Notes: generated by a model from the sequence alone, not told the origin. Shown: positions 24,421 through 33,361, counted from the stretch's first letter. The stretch is 41,876 nt of DNA from an uncultured Oscillospiraceae bacterium (GCA_910588145.1 CAJUPO010000017.1:1-41876); one strand, 5' to 3'. Translations and numbers: made by a program.

Positions 24421-24450
24421 GAAAAATTTGCGTTGATTTAAAGCATAATG
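24421..24450 (+). promoter_or_regulatory. Possible forespore sigma-G promoter of gpr
   Basis: GAAAA (24421-24425), an 18-nt spacer and CATAATG (24444-24450) approximate the sigma-G pattern (GMATA, CATNMTA) with one mismatch in each box. The expected timing of gpr expression supports it; the sequence alone is weak. Confidence 0.4.
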
Positions 24451-24488
24451 CACAAGTTTTAACAATATTAAGGAAGGATGTTGAAAAA

Positions 24489-25337
24489 ATGAATATCAGA
24501 ACTGACCTTGCAGTGGAGAGTATAGACGCTTCAATGCTCAGTGAGGGGATCACGAGAGTGCGCCGTGGAAAAGCATTTGAAATAACTGAAATTGTTATAG
24601 ACAGCGACGAGCACGGCAAACCGGTAGGAAAGAAAAAAGGCAGATATATAACCCTGGAGGGCGCTTCATTCGGCAGATTCAGTGAAAATTTCAAAGAAAT
24701 GGCAGAAGAATTTGCCGCAGAGCTGTCGCCGATGATTCCGGAAGGTCATATTCTTGTGACAGGAATCGGGAATAACGATATAACTCCCGACGCTCTCGGA
24801 CCGAGAACCGTATCAAAGGTTCTGGCAACACGGCATCTTCGTGAAGAACTGGGAGAAGAAGACGAGTTTTTGTCAGGACTTCGTCCGGTAAGCGTTACCG
24901 CAAGCGGCGTACTGGGACAAACCGGAATCGAAACAGCGGAAATAGTTGGCGGACTGCTGGAGAAAACCAAGCCCTCTGCTGTAATTGCCATTGACGCTCT
25001 TGCTTGTTCGGGGATAAGCCGTCTTGGAACTACTGTACAGCTTTCCGATTCGGGAATCTCTCCGGGAAGCGGAGTTCAGAATAAAAGACGGGAGCTTTCT
25101 GAAACTACTCTGGGCGTTCCGGTAATAGCGGTGGGCGTACCTACAGTTGTTGATATGCACACTATTGTTAAAGAAATTACGGGCAGGCGTATCGCTAAGG
25201 ACGTTCCGAATATGATGGTTACTCCCCGTGATGTGGACAGGCTTATTGAACGCTCGTCAGCATTTATCGCTATGGGGATAAACCTTGCACTTCAGCCGGG
25301 AATGAAATTTGAAGATGTGGAATCAGTTATGTTTTAA
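24489..25337 (+). CDS. gpr: GPR endopeptidase (spore SASP protease)
   Basis: GPR is the germination protease that degrades small acid-soluble spore proteins to free the DNA and supply amino acids. It is made in the forespore as a zymogen. The 282-residue product begins with the family's RTDLAVE (the processing region is short here), then RGRYITLEG-like residues, GIGNNDITPDALGP (with D97 and D101) and AIDALACSG (D169), which carry the conserved acidic residues of this unusual aspartic-type protease. AAGGAAGG precedes the ATG. It lies divergent from rpsT, with a hairpin-rich region after it. Confidence 0.95.
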   Translation: MNIRTDLAVESIDASMLSEGITRVRRGKAFEITEIVIDSDEHGKPVGKKKGRYITLEGASFGRFSENFKEMAEEFAAELSPMIPEGHILVTGIGNNDITPDALGPRTVSKVLATRHLREELGEEDEFLSGLRPVSVTASGVLGQTGIETAEIVGGLLEKTKPSAVIAIDALACSGISRLGTTVQLSDSGISPGSGVQNKRRELSETTLGVPVIAVGVPTVVDMHTIVKEITGRRIAKDVPNMMVTPRDVDRLIERSSAFIAMGINLALQPGMKFEDVESVMF

Positions 25338-25339
25338 AA

Positions 25340-25377
25340 AATAAAAAAAAGTCTCCTGTAATAAAAATTACAGGAGA
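25340..25377 (-). terminator. Minus-facing terminator hairpin after gpr
   Basis: Stem TCTCCTGTAAT/ATTACAGGAGA is perfect. Read on the minus strand it is followed by C and eight T; read on the plus strand it lacks a T-tract. No minus-strand gene lies upstream of it, so it either serves an unseen RNA or simply protects the gpr mRNA end. Confidence 0.55.
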
Positions 25378-25418
25378 TAAAACAAAGAGAGTGACATAAT
25401 TTAGAGGAGATGAAATCT

Positions 25419-25445
25419 AAAAAACAATTGCTATTGTTTTTTATT
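25419..25445 (+). terminator. Plus-strand terminator downstream of gpr
   Basis: Stem AAAAAACAAT/ATTGTTTTTT with a TGCT loop and following T-rich sequence, about 80 nt after the gpr stop. Confidence 0.6.
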
Positions 25446-25649
25446 TGTCAGTATTTCTGCTGACAATAGTATTATGGCTTTTTTATGTGACAATTGTATG
25501 ATATTCAGGTGAATATATCTTTAAAACTGAAATTTCAGCGATATTTTTCAATAAATTCCCTTTTTATACAAGAATAAAAAGTATTAACACCGGGAATAAC
25601 ACTATCATGAACATTAAAAATGATGTTCAGCAGAAATGAGGTGTAAAGA

Positions 25650-25865
25650 ATGTGGGATAAGATTGCACTTACTCTTCTTATAATAGGCGGTATCAACTGG
25701 GGTCTTGTAGGAATTTTCAATTTTGACCTTGTTGCATGGCTCTTCGGAGGTACTGACAGTATTATCAGCAGAGCAATTTATATAATTGTTGCAATTTCTG
25801 CAATATGGTGTATTTCACTGCTTTTCAGAAGCGATCAAAGGCTGATAGAAGCAGCGGACTCATAA
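25650..25865 (+). CDS. DUF378 small membrane protein
   Basis: This 71-residue protein has two membrane helices. The pattern TLLIIGGINWGLVGIFNFDLVAWLFGG followed by SRAIYIIVAISAIWCI is characteristic of DUF378, a family of unknown function common in Firmicutes. GAGGTG lies 7 nt before the ATG. It is monocistronic, with a terminator 60 nt downstream. A role in stress or envelope is sometimes assumed for the family; nothing here tests that. Confidence 0.9.
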   Translation: MWDKIALTLLIIGGINWGLVGIFNFDLVAWLFGGTDSIISRAIYIIVAISAIWCISLLFRSDQRLIEAADS

Positions 25866-25920
25866 ACTTTGGAAAATACAGTACGAAAATGCCGCGGTGC
25901 TGTATAAATTCCTTTATATA

Positions 25921-25952
25921 GTGCCGTTCCGGATGGGGCGGCATTATTTTTT
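25921..25952 (+). terminator. Terminator after DUF378 gene
   Basis: A 9-bp stem TGCCGTTCC/GGGGCGGCA, including two G-T pairs, is followed by TTATTTTTT. Confidence 0.75.
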
Positions 25953-26019
25953 GCGTTTTAACTGTTTTTTATCCCTTATTCCATAATAAAGATTAATTCG
26001 ATATATTGCAATGAAATAA

Positions 26020-26049
26020 TTGACAACCATGTTTTTTTCGTGATATAAT
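26020..26049 (+). promoter_or_regulatory. purB promoter
   Basis: TTGACA (26020-26025), an 18-nt spacer and TATAAT (26044-26049): both boxes perfect. Confidence 0.8.
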
Positions 26050-26087
26050 AAAGTGTTAATAATTGAAAGTAAGGAGTAAAAACTCTT

Positions 26088-27524
26088 ATGAACAACACAA
26101 AAAGTTACGAAAGTCCTTTCTGTACAAGATATGCCAGTGAGGAAATGCAGTATATTTTTTCCGCTGACAAGAAGTTCAGAACATGGAGACGCCTGTGGGT
26201 CGCTCTTGCAAGAGCAGAAATGAAGCTGGGACTTCCTGTTACAGAAGAACAGGTTAAACAGCTTGAAGCTAATATCGATAATATTGACTACGAAACTGCT
26301 GCCGCAAGAGAAAAGGAAGTCCGTCACGACGTTATGGCTCATGTCTATACATACGGCAAGGCTTGTCCTGACGCTAAGGGAATTATCCATCTGGGAGCAA
26401 CCTCATGCTATGTAGGGGATAATACCGACGTTATAATTATGCGTGACGCTCTTAAGGTCATCAGAAGAAAGCTTATAAATGTTATTGCTCAGCTTTCTGA
26501 TTTTGCAGTGAAGTATAAGGATATGCCTGCGCTTGCTTATACACATCTTCAGCCGGCACAGCTTACAACAGTGGGCAAGAGAGCTACCCTATGGACAAAT
26601 GAACTGCTTTATGACCTGACTGAAATTGAAAGAAGAATCTCCGACATGAAGCTTCTCGGTTCTAAGGGAACTACCGGTACTCAGGCGTCATTCATGGAGC
26701 TTTTTGAGGGTGATACCGATAAAATTAAGGAACTGGAAAAAATGATTTCCGAAGAAATGGGCTTTGACGGCGTTGTTCCTGTTTCCGGACAGACCTATTC
26801 AAGAAAAATCGACAGCTTTGTGGTAAATTCTCTTGCGGGAATTGCACAGTCATGCAGTAAATTCTCCAACGATATGAGAATCCTCCAGTCATTTAAGGAA
26901 ATGGAAGAGCCTTTTGAAAAGAGCCAGATCGGTTCATCTGCAATGGCTTATAAGAGAAATCCTATGAGAAGCGAAAGAATCACTTCAATTGCAAGATATC
27001 TTATGGTTGACAGCCTTAATCCGGCGTTTACGGCTGGAACACAGTGGTTTGAAAGAACTCTTGACGATTCTGCAAACAAGAGAATTTCTGTTGCTGAAGC
27101 TTTCCTTGCAGCAGACGCAATTCTGAATATCATGATAAACGTAACGAGCGGTATGGTGGTTTATCCTAAGATAGTCCGCAAGAGAGTAATGGCTGAGCTT
27201 CCTTTTATGGCTACTGAAAACATTATGATGGATGCTGTTAAAAAGGGCGGAGACCGTCAGGCGCTTCATGAAAAAATCAGACAGTACTCCATGGAAGCAG
27301 GCAAAAAGGTTAAGGAAGAAGGTCTTGAAAACGATCTTTGCGAAAGAATCCTTGCCGACCCTATGTTCATGATTACAAAAGAAGAAATGGAAAATATCAT
27401 GAAGCCTGAAAATTTCACCGGAAGAAGCTCGCAGCAGGTTGAAGAATTTGTAAATGAATTTGTTAAACCGATCCTTAACGCTAACAGTGATATACTCAAT
27501 GAAACATTTGAAATGAAAAATTAA
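26088..27524 (+). CDS. purB: Adenylosuccinate lyase
   Basis: PurB acts twice in purine synthesis, releasing fumarate from SAICAR and from adenylosuccinate. The 478-residue product belongs to the fumarase/aspartase superfamily. It shows the three conserved regions: REKEVRHDVMAHV (near residue 70), THLQPAQLTTVGKR (near 153) and the signature loop GSSAMAYKRNP (282-292), where Ser283/Ser284 is the expected catalytic serine, plus GTTGTQASF. Codon choice is restricted, suggesting strong expression. It has its own perfect-box promoter and stands alone, not in a pur operon. Confidence 0.97.
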   Translation: MNNTKSYESPFCTRYASEEMQYIFSADKKFRTWRRLWVALARAEMKLGLPVTEEQVKQLEANIDNIDYETAAAREKEVRHDVMAHVYTYGKACPDAKGIIHLGATSCYVGDNTDVIIMRDALKVIRRKLINVIAQLSDFAVKYKDMPALAYTHLQPAQLTTVGKRATLWTNELLYDLTEIERRISDMKLLGSKGTTGTQASFMELFEGDTDKIKELEKMISEEMGFDGVVPVSGQTYSRKIDSFVVNSLAGIAQSCSKFSNDMRILQSFKEMEEPFEKSQIGSSAMAYKRNPMRSERITSIARYLMVDSLNPAFTAGTQWFERTLDDSANKRISVAEAFLAADAILNIMINVTSGMVVYPKIVRKRVMAELPFMATENIMMDAVKKGGDRQALHEKIRQYSMEAGKKVKEEGLENDLCERILADPMFMITKEEMENIMKPENFTGRSSQQVEEFVNEFVKPILNANSDILNETFEMKN

Positions 27525-27625
27525 AAAATATGTCTAAATTGCAGGTTTTATTGTGACTGATAAATGATTTGGAACATAAATTTTGTGAAAAAATAATGAA
27601 AAACAAATTCTGGAAGCAAAATATC

Positions 27626-27654
27626 TTGACATTATAATTAATTGATAATATAAT
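27626..27654 (+). promoter_or_regulatory. secDF promoter
   Basis: TTGACA (27626-27631), a 17-nt spacer and TATAAT (27649-27654) match consensus exactly. A small CGCCG/CGGCG hairpin lies in the leader, before AGGAGG. Confidence 0.85.
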
Positions 27655-27717
27655 TATATGTAATTAACGCCGGATAAAAAACGGCGCTGTTAAAAAATAT
27701 GATTAGGAGGTCTGATT

Positions 27718-29121
27718 GTGAAACGTGCAAAGAAAATTACGTTTTTCATAGTCTTTGCGTTAATTGCTGCATTTGCTGCTTCAGTAGTATTCGGTTTTAC
27801 TTCCCAGTACGGCGATATAGAATCAGTTTACATAAAGGGCGTAAATGATATTCGTCTTGGAATTGACATTCAGGGCGGTGTTGACGTTACTTTTGAACCG
27901 GCAGACGGTGTTGACGCTACTGATGAGCAGCTTGACGCGGCTCTTGAAGTTGTTAAGCTAAGACTTGCTTCACTTAACATTAACGACAGTGAAGTTTACT
28001 GCGACGATCAGAATGACAGAATTATTGTCAGATTCCCGTGGCAGGCAGGAGAAGAAAATTTTGATCCTGAGGCGGCAGTAAAGGAACTGGGCGAAACTGC
28101 GGTCCTAACTTTCCGTGCAGGAAGCGAAAAAAATGAAGACGGTACTCCCTCAGGTGATATCGTACTGCAAGGCAACGACGTTAAAAAGGCTGAGCCTCTG
28201 AGACAGCCTAACGACGACGGTACATTCAGCTATGTTGTTTCACTTGAACTATCTGATTCCGGCGCTGAGTATTTTTCTCAGATAACTTCGGCAATGGCAG
28301 GAACAGGAGAAGCCATTTCTATTTGGATGGACGATAATATGATATCTGCTCCGACTGTAAACGAAGCTATTACAGACGGTAAAGCTGTTATTACAGGCAG
28401 CTTTGACGCCGAAAGCGCAAAAAGCTTGGCGGACAAGATCAATTCAGGCGCACTGCCTTTCAAGCTTGAAACCTCAAGCTTTAAGACAATATCCCCGACT
28501 CTGGGTTCAGGCGCTCTTAAGGCAATGCTCATAAGCGCTCTTATCGCTTTTGCGTTTATTGCCGTATACATGACAGTACTTTACAGACTGCCTGGATTTA
28601 TCTCAGTAATTACCATTATCGGTCAGATTGCGGCTACTCTTGCGGCAGTTTCAGGCTGGTTCGGATTCATGGCAAGCTCAACCCTTACTATTCCTGGTAT
28701 TGCAGGTATTATCCTTACTGTCGGTATGGGCGTTGACGCTAATATTATTACCGGCGAGCGTATCAAGGAAGAAATCAGATCAGGAAAGAGCCTTGATTCA
28801 GCCCTTAGATCAGGCTATAAGAGAGCATTCTCTTCGATCCTTGACGGTAATGTAACAAGTATTATAGTGGCAATTATACTTATGGCTGCTTTTGGTACTC
28901 CAGACAGCTTCTTTGCAAAGATACTAAACGGTCTGTTCAGTCTGTTCGGAATCGGCGCTACAACTGAGGGCGTAATCTACTCATTCGGCTTTACTCTCCT
29001 TGTAGGTTCTCTCATGAACTTTGTAATGGGCGTGTTCGCCGCAAGACTTATGGTTACTTCCCTTTCAAGATTCAAAGCCTTTAAAAACAAGAAGCTTTAC
29101 GGAGGTGGAAGTAATGAATAA
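27718..29121 (+). CDS. secD: Protein translocase subunit SecD
   Basis: SecD works with SecF in the membrane to pull preproteins out of the SecYEG channel using the proton gradient. The product of 467 residues starts with GTG after TTAGGAGG. It has an N-terminal membrane helix, the family motif LGIDIQGGVDVTFE near residue 45, an external P1 region with LKLRLASLNI-like repeats, and a C-terminal five-helix RND domain containing GMGVDANIITGERIKEE and SGYKRAFSSILDGNVTS. The stop codon overlaps the secF start region by 8 nt, so the two are translated together. Confidence 0.96.
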   Translation: MKRAKKITFFIVFALIAAFAASVVFGFTSQYGDIESVYIKGVNDIRLGIDIQGGVDVTFEPADGVDATDEQLDAALEVVKLRLASLNINDSEVYCDDQNDRIIVRFPWQAGEENFDPEAAVKELGETAVLTFRAGSEKNEDGTPSGDIVLQGNDVKKAEPLRQPNDDGTFSYVVSLELSDSGAEYFSQITSAMAGTGEAISIWMDDNMISAPTVNEAITDGKAVITGSFDAESAKSLADKINSGALPFKLETSSFKTISPTLGSGALKAMLISALIAFAFIAVYMTVLYRLPGFISVITIIGQIAATLAAVSGWFGFMASSTLTIPGIAGIILTVGMGVDANIITGERIKEEIRSGKSLDSALRSGYKRAFSSILDGNVTSIIVAIILMAAFGTPDSFFAKILNGLFSLFGIGATTEGVIYSFGFTLLVGSLMNFVMGVFAARLMVTSLSRFKAFKNKKLYGGGSNE

Positions 29122-30052
29122 AAAGATTTATGATTTTTCAGGAAAAAAGAAAATCTGGTTCGGACTTTCACTTGCTCTTATTGCTCTGATAATAGCGTTT
29201 TCTGTTATCAGAGGAGTTGAAATCGCTATCGAATTTAAGGGCGGTACTATTATCACATATTCCTATGAGGGCGATGTAAAAAGCAGTGACGTTCAGAGCG
29301 ATATAGAAGCTCTCCTTGAAACGCCTGTTACTATACAGCAGGGTGAGAATCTTTCCGGAGATTCAAAAACTTTCTCGATTTCTTTCAGCTATGACCAGGG
29401 ACTTAGCTCCGAAAAGCAAAACTCCCTTACTTCGCTTATGCAGGAAAAATATCCTGACAGCAACTTTGAAGTGCTGGATTCAAATGATGTAAACCCTACT
29501 TCAGGCCGTGAGTTTTTCCTGAAATGCGTGGTAGCGGCTATTCTTGCTGCGGTACTTATCATTCTCTATATTGCGTGGAGATTTAAGAAAATTAGCGGCT
29601 GGTCTGCCGGCGTATGCGCAGTTATTGCACTTATCCATAACCTTGTTTTTGTATTCGGTACGTTTGCTGTAATCGGTTTTGAGATTAACTCAAACTTCAT
29701 TGCAGTTATACTTACAATTCTTGGATATTCTGTAAACGATACAATTGTAGTTTATGACAGAATCAGAGAAAACAAGAAGATTATGCCTAAGGCTTCATTT
29801 ACAGAACTTGTAAATGTCAGCACATCTCAGTCTCTTACACGTTCCATCAGAACTTCCATAACTACTGTTTCTACAATGATTATTGTCAGCGTTGTGGCTT
29901 ATATTTACGGCGTAGAATCAATACTGAGCTTCTCTGTACCAATGATCGTTGGTATGATCGCAGGTACTTATGCAAGCCTTTGCATCGCTTCACCTCTTTG
30001 GGTATGGTGGAATGAAAGAAAAAATGCAAAAACTGTAAAATCTAAAAAATAA
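29114..30052 (+). CDS. secF: Protein translocase subunit SecF
   Basis: Partner of SecD in the auxiliary translocase. GGAGGTG 6 nt before the ATG at 29114 selects this start (MNKKIYDFSGKKKIWF) over one three codons upstream; 312 residues. It has an N-terminal helix, the motif EIAIEFKGGTIITY, and RND helices with ILTILGYSVNDTIVVYDRIR and the final SITTVSTMIIVSVVAYI, which hold the conserved polar residues of proton relay. The gene ends with a strong terminator. Confidence 0.96.
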   Translation: MNKKIYDFSGKKKIWFGLSLALIALIIAFSVIRGVEIAIEFKGGTIITYSYEGDVKSSDVQSDIEALLETPVTIQQGENLSGDSKTFSISFSYDQGLSSEKQNSLTSLMQEKYPDSNFEVLDSNDVNPTSGREFFLKCVVAAILAAVLIILYIAWRFKKISGWSAGVCAVIALIHNLVFVFGTFAVIGFEINSNFIAVILTILGYSVNDTIVVYDRIRENKKIMPKASFTELVNVSTSQSLTRSIRTSITTVSTMIIVSVVAYIYGVESILSFSVPMIVGMIAGTYASLCIASPLWVWWNERKNAKTVKSKK

Positions 30053-30057
30053 TAATT

Positions 30058-30087
30058 AAAAGCGCCTTGTAAAAAGGGCGCTTTTTT
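30058..30087 (+). terminator. Terminator after secF
   Basis: Stem AAAAGCGCC/GGCGCTTTT with T-tract. Confidence 0.9.
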
Positions 30088-30129
30088 GGTATAATAAGTC
30101 TATAAATTTTTATGAAGGGAGTTCCCGAT

Positions 30130-30927
30130 ATGCGTGCAGGAGTGTCGACAGCTTGTCTGTATCCTAAGCTGCTTGAGGAATCATTATATGATTTGGCGCT
30201 CAATGGAATAGGGCATACAGAAATATTTGTCAATACCGACAGCGAGCTTAATAAATCTTATGTTGGCGGACTTCGGGAAACTATGCGGCATTTTGAAGTT
30301 ACCTGCCGTTCGGTGCATCCGTATACCTGCGCTATGGAGCCGATGATGTTCTTTTCCGGCTACAGCCGCAGAATCGGCGACGCCCTGGAATATTATAAAA
30401 GATATTTTGAGGCAATGAATATACTTGGGGCTGAAATATTTATCTTTCACGGCAATAAAAGCATTATGAACACTCCAAACGAGCTTTACTTTGAAAGCTT
30501 TTACCGTCTTGTGAGGACTGCCGCAGAATTTGGGATTATTGTTGCTCAGGAGAATGTTTCACGCTGTTCAAGCGGTTCACTTTCCTTTATGAAAGAAATG
30601 GCAAACAGCCTTAAAGATGACGCAAAATTTGTTCTTGATATAAAACAGGCTGTCAGGGCAGGCGAAAGCAGTTTTGAGATTCTTAAAACTTTAAAGGATC
30701 ATATTGTTCATGTTCATATAAGCGATCACGGCGAGATGGGTGACTGCCTGAGAATCGGCAGGGGTCGATTTAATGTTAAAGGTTTTCTTTCACTGCTGAA
30801 TGAATACAGTCCTGATTGTTCAGTCATGCTTGAACTTTACAGAAGCAATTTTGATGGAATATCTGACCTTGTAGGCAATTATAATATACTCAGGAAAATG
30901 ATTAGCAATGCAGAAAAGAAAATTTGA
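30130..30927 (+). CDS. Xylose-isomerase-like TIM-barrel protein (sugar phosphate isomerase/epimerase family)
   Basis: The start at 30130 (MRAGVSTACLYP) has AGGGAG 8 nt upstream; an ATG 18 nt earlier has none. The 265-residue product has the AP-endonuclease-2/xylose-isomerase barrel pattern: GHTEIFVNT early, EIFIFHGNK, VAQENVS, KFVLDIKQAVRAG, HVHISDHG and a final VMLELYRS. The Glu, Asp, His and Glu of these motifs are the likely metal ligands. The substrate is unknown. It is 17 nt upstream of nrdR, so the two are probably co-transcribed, though no functional link is evident. Confidence 0.82.
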   Translation: MRAGVSTACLYPKLLEESLYDLALNGIGHTEIFVNTDSELNKSYVGGLRETMRHFEVTCRSVHPYTCAMEPMMFFSGYSRRIGDALEYYKRYFEAMNILGAEIFIFHGNKSIMNTPNELYFESFYRLVRTAAEFGIIVAQENVSRCSSGSLSFMKEMANSLKDDAKFVLDIKQAVRAGESSFEILKTLKDHIVHVHISDHGEMGDCLRIGRGRFNVKGFLSLLNEYSPDCSVMLELYRSNFDGISDLVGNYNILRKMISNAEKKI

Positions 30928-30944
30928 CGTATGGAGGCTGAATA

Positions 30945-31424
30945 ATGAAATGCCCGTTTTGCGGATTTGAAGAAACAAAAGTTATAGATTCACGTTCGGT
31001 AGAAAGAAAAAAACGCCGCAGAAGAGCATGTATAAACTGCGGCAACAGATTCAATACCTATGAGATTGTAGAAAGACCGCTTCTTATGGTTGCAAAAAAA
31101 GACGGTACTTTTGAACCCTTTGACAGAGAAAAGCTTATAAGAGGAATTTTCAACGCCATAAAAAAGCGTCCTGTAAATGCAGAGCAGGTAAATATGATCG
31201 TTGACGACATTGAAAACACCTGTTCTGGTTCATCTCTTTGTCAGATCTCTTCTGACGAAATAGGAAACCTGATTCTTGAACATCTGAGAAAAATTGATCC
31301 GGTTGCGTATATCCGCTTTGCTTCCGTCTATAAGGATTTCGCTGATGTTGAAAGCTTTATAAGCGCTATCAGTGAACTTGATAACTGCAATAAGGAAAAA
31401 TGCACAAATCAAGCGGAAAAGTAA
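30945..31424 (+). CDS. nrdR: Transcriptional repressor NrdR
   Basis: NrdR represses ribonucleotide reductase operons when its ATP-cone senses high dATP. The 159-residue protein has an N-terminal zinc ribbon with C3, C6, C29 and C32 (MKCPFCG, CINCGNRF), a basic patch KKRRRRAC and an ATP-cone (VAKKDGTFEPFDREKLIRG to YIRFASVYKDF). The ribbon linker is a little shorter than usual (DSRSVERKKRRRR). No nrd genes or NrdR boxes are nearby, as is common. TATGGAGG precedes the start. Confidence 0.96.
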   Translation: MKCPFCGFEETKVIDSRSVERKKRRRRACINCGNRFNTYEIVERPLLMVAKKDGTFEPFDREKLIRGIFNAIKKRPVNAEQVNMIVDDIENTCSGSSLCQISSDEIGNLILEHLRKIDPVAYIRFASVYKDFADVESFISAISELDNCNKEKCTNQAEK

Positions 31425-31522
31425 TTCTCTAATTATGCAAAAAGCAGAAAATTTTAATAGCTATGGAAAAAAAATCTTAACTGTGCTATTATAAATTTAT
31501 ATTTTTGAAAGAAGGTTATTAA

Positions 31523-31909
31523 ATGGATATGAATTCTTATTCAGAAGATCTGACCGGAAACTTTGACACCAATGATATCAATCAGAACAAGGGTGTTTCT
31601 ATCGTTGCGTACATACCGATTTTGTTTCTGATACCGCTTTTTGGTGCAGCAGGTTCTCCTTTTGCTAAGTTCCATTCAAATCAGGGAATAATACTTACTA
31701 TCTTTGCAGTAGCAGTAGGCGTATCAGAATTTATCGTTAACCTGATTCTGGGCTGGATTCCGATTATTGGTACTCTTATCAATGTTCTGCTTGGTCTTGT
31801 ACTGGGAATTTCACTTCTTGGATTCATGATCTACGGAATGCTTTCCGCTGCTCAGGGAAATGCTAAAAAACTCCCGATTATAGGAAATCTGATCGATATA
31901 GTTAAATAA
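31523..31909 (+). CDS. Small membrane protein, DUF4870/Tic20-like
   Basis: The 128-residue product has a polar N-terminus (to about residue 24), then hydrophobic segments: IVAYIPILFLIPLFG, ILTIFAVAVGVSEFIVNLIL and INVLLGLVLGISLLGFMIYG, with FAKFHSNQGIIL between the first two. The F-x-x-H-x-x-Q-G pattern is typical of DUF4870/Tic20-like proteins of unknown function. GAAGG lies before the ATG. It is a single gene, with a terminator that also faces the convergent DUF4830 gene. Confidence 0.7.
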   Translation: MDMNSYSEDLTGNFDTNDINQNKGVSIVAYIPILFLIPLFGAAGSPFAKFHSNQGIILTIFAVAVGVSEFIVNLILGWIPIIGTLINVLLGLVLGISLLGFMIYGMLSAAQGNAKKLPIIGNLIDIVK

Positions 31910-31917
31910 AGTCAGTG

Positions 31918-31946
31918 ACAGGGTACGTAAAAGTGCCCTGTTTTTA
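31918..31946 (+). terminator. Terminator between DUF4870-like and DUF4830 genes
   Basis: Stem ACAGGGTAC/GTGCCCTGT (one G-T pair) with T-tract; the T-tract reaches the stop codon of the convergent gene. Confidence 0.8.
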
Positions 31947-32363
31947 TTCCGCCGGTTTTATGAAGCCATCCGGCTTGTTTTCAATGAGAGCCGAGCCTAT
32001 CAGCTTGCCTTCGTCAAGGAGAAGCTCTGCGTGTACCTCGCTGTCACCGCCGTAATTCTTTACAAGAAAAAGGACTCTTCTTACTTCCTTGCCCTTGTAT
32101 TTTTCAATGTCAAAGCCGCTCTCTTTCAGTACATCGGCAAATCTTTGATAGGTATCATTGAATTTTTCCGGAATCCTTACAGTTTCATCGGAGAGCTTTT
32201 CAACATCCCAGCCCCTGATGTTGAGATATGGCTCAAGCTGACTGTCGCTGAGAATGGCCGGCGCCTCAGACGCAGTCTTTTTTCCTGAGGCAGTGCGGCA
32301 CAGCAAGACGATCGAAGCCGCTGAAACGGCAATAAGCATAAGAATAAGAGATTTTTTTAACAT
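31944..32363 (-). CDS. DUF4830 domain protein, membrane-anchored
   Basis: The start at 32363 (MLKKSLILMLIAVSAASIVLL) has GGGAG 9 nt upstream and gives 139 residues; a reading ten codons longer lacks a site. After one N-terminal helix, the external part carries the DUF4830 pattern: LNIRGWDVEKLSDETVRIPEKFNDTYQRFAD, then GFDIEKYKGKEVRRVLFLVKNY and HAELLLDEGKLIGSALI. Function is unknown. Family members in clostridia are predicted secreted or anchored. It lies divergent from the pseudouridine synthase gene. Confidence 0.82.
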   Translation of the reverse strand: MLKKSLILMLIAVSAASIVLLCRTASGKKTASEAPAILSDSQLEPYLNIRGWDVEKLSDETVRIPEKFNDTYQRFADVLKESGFDIEKYKGKEVRRVLFLVKNYGGDSEVHAELLLDEGKLIGSALIENKPDGFIKPAE

Positions 32364-32470
32364 AAATAAACACTCCCGGGTTGTATTCCGCATAAAACAG
32401 GCGGTTATTAAATTCTATGCCTGTCTTTGGCAGTCAATGTCCGGACAATAAAAAAAGGAGCAGCTTTATA

Positions 32471-33247
32471 GTGGAAAGACTTGATAAATTTATATCTTCA
32501 ATGACGGAATATACAAGATCACAAATAAAAAAACTTGCCCTTAAAGGCAAAATTCAGGTTAACAGTGAAATTGTAAAGGACTGTTCTTTAAAGATTGATC
32601 CTGAAAGTGACAGAATATATGTCTGTAAAAGGGAAATAACTTTTAAAGAAAAAGTATATATCCTTATGAACAAGCCTGACGGTGTTGTGTGCGCAACCCA
32701 GGACCTAAGGGACAAGACTGTTCTTGATCTTCTTTCAGACGATGTGAAAAGAAAGGACCTCTTTCCGGCAGGCAGACTGGACAAGGATACAAGGGGAATG
32801 GTTCTCATTACCAACGACGGCGAACTCAGTCACCGGATACTTTCCCCGAAAAAACATATACCGAAATATTATCTTGTTAGGCTAAAGGAAAATTTTTGTG
32901 AAAAATATGCAAAGGAATTTGAGCAGGGTATTATTATAGACGGCGGAGAAAAATGTCTTCCGGCTAAAGTCAGAGGGCTTGAAAACTGCCCTGACGCTGC
33001 GTTTCTTGAACTTTTTGAGGGTAAATTTCATCAGGTTAAGCGAATGTTTGCTGCTGTGGAAAATCATGTTGAAAGTTTGGTGAGAATTAGGATGGGAAAT
33101 CTGTCAATGCCCGAAAATTTGGAGTCCGGCAGCTATGTAGAACTTTTGCACAAAGATGTTGAAAAACTGTTAAAAACTCAATCCTTTGAAGAGGTCTATA
33201 ATGAGTTTGACAGCATTTTTTCGTCATATTGGATAAACAAGTTATAA
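32471..33247 (+). CDS. RsuA-family rRNA pseudouridine synthase
   Basis: Converts a specific uridine in ribosomal RNA to pseudouridine. GTG at 32471 follows AAAGGAG and gives 258 residues; an ATG 54 nt upstream would add a segment without family similarity. An N-terminal S4 RNA-binding domain (ERLDKFISSMTEYTRSQIKK) leads into the catalytic domain, with MNKPDGVVCATQD, the signature AGRLDKDTRGMVLITNDG (catalytic Asp104) and GKFHQVKRMFAAVENHV. RsuA and RluB/RluE/RluF relatives share these, so the exact target position is uncertain; RsuA (16S) fits the length best. Confidence 0.9.
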   Translation: MERLDKFISSMTEYTRSQIKKLALKGKIQVNSEIVKDCSLKIDPESDRIYVCKREITFKEKVYILMNKPDGVVCATQDLRDKTVLDLLSDDVKRKDLFPAGRLDKDTRGMVLITNDGELSHRILSPKKHIPKYYLVRLKENFCEKYAKEFEQGIIIDGGEKCLPAKVRGLENCPDAAFLELFEGKFHQVKRMFAAVENHVESLVRIRMGNLSMPENLESGSYVELLHKDVEKLLKTQSFEEVYNEFDSIFSSYWINKL

Positions 33248-33268
33248 TAAGTTTGGGTAATTAGTGAC

Positions 33269-33297
33269 TTGAAAAAACAAATAAAATTTGTTATTAT
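33269..33297 (+). promoter_or_regulatory. msmK promoter
   Basis: TTGAAA (33269-33274), a 17-nt spacer and TATTAT (33292-33297). Confidence 0.65.
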
Positions 33298-33361
33298 ATT
33301 AACATGGTTAATCTAAAAGATAGAGGTTAGCAAAAATATTAGAAGTGGGAGGACTGATAAC

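Larger units (their letters stand above)
25338..25649. other. 312-nt intergenic region with several hairpins
   Basis: No convincing gene. It holds an 11-bp hairpin at 25352-25377 whose T-tract lies on the minus strand, a plus-strand terminator-like hairpin at 25419-25445, a TTGTCAG/CTGACAA stem near 25445-25467, and A/T-rich sequence up to the DUF378 ribosome binding site. A 17-codon frame at 25410 has its AGGAG touching the ATG and is not credible. Confidence 0.5.

Noticed and set aside
25410..25463. 17-codon small gene after gpr
   Set aside because: The AGGAG directly touches the ATG with no spacing, and the frame lies within a terminator-like hairpin.
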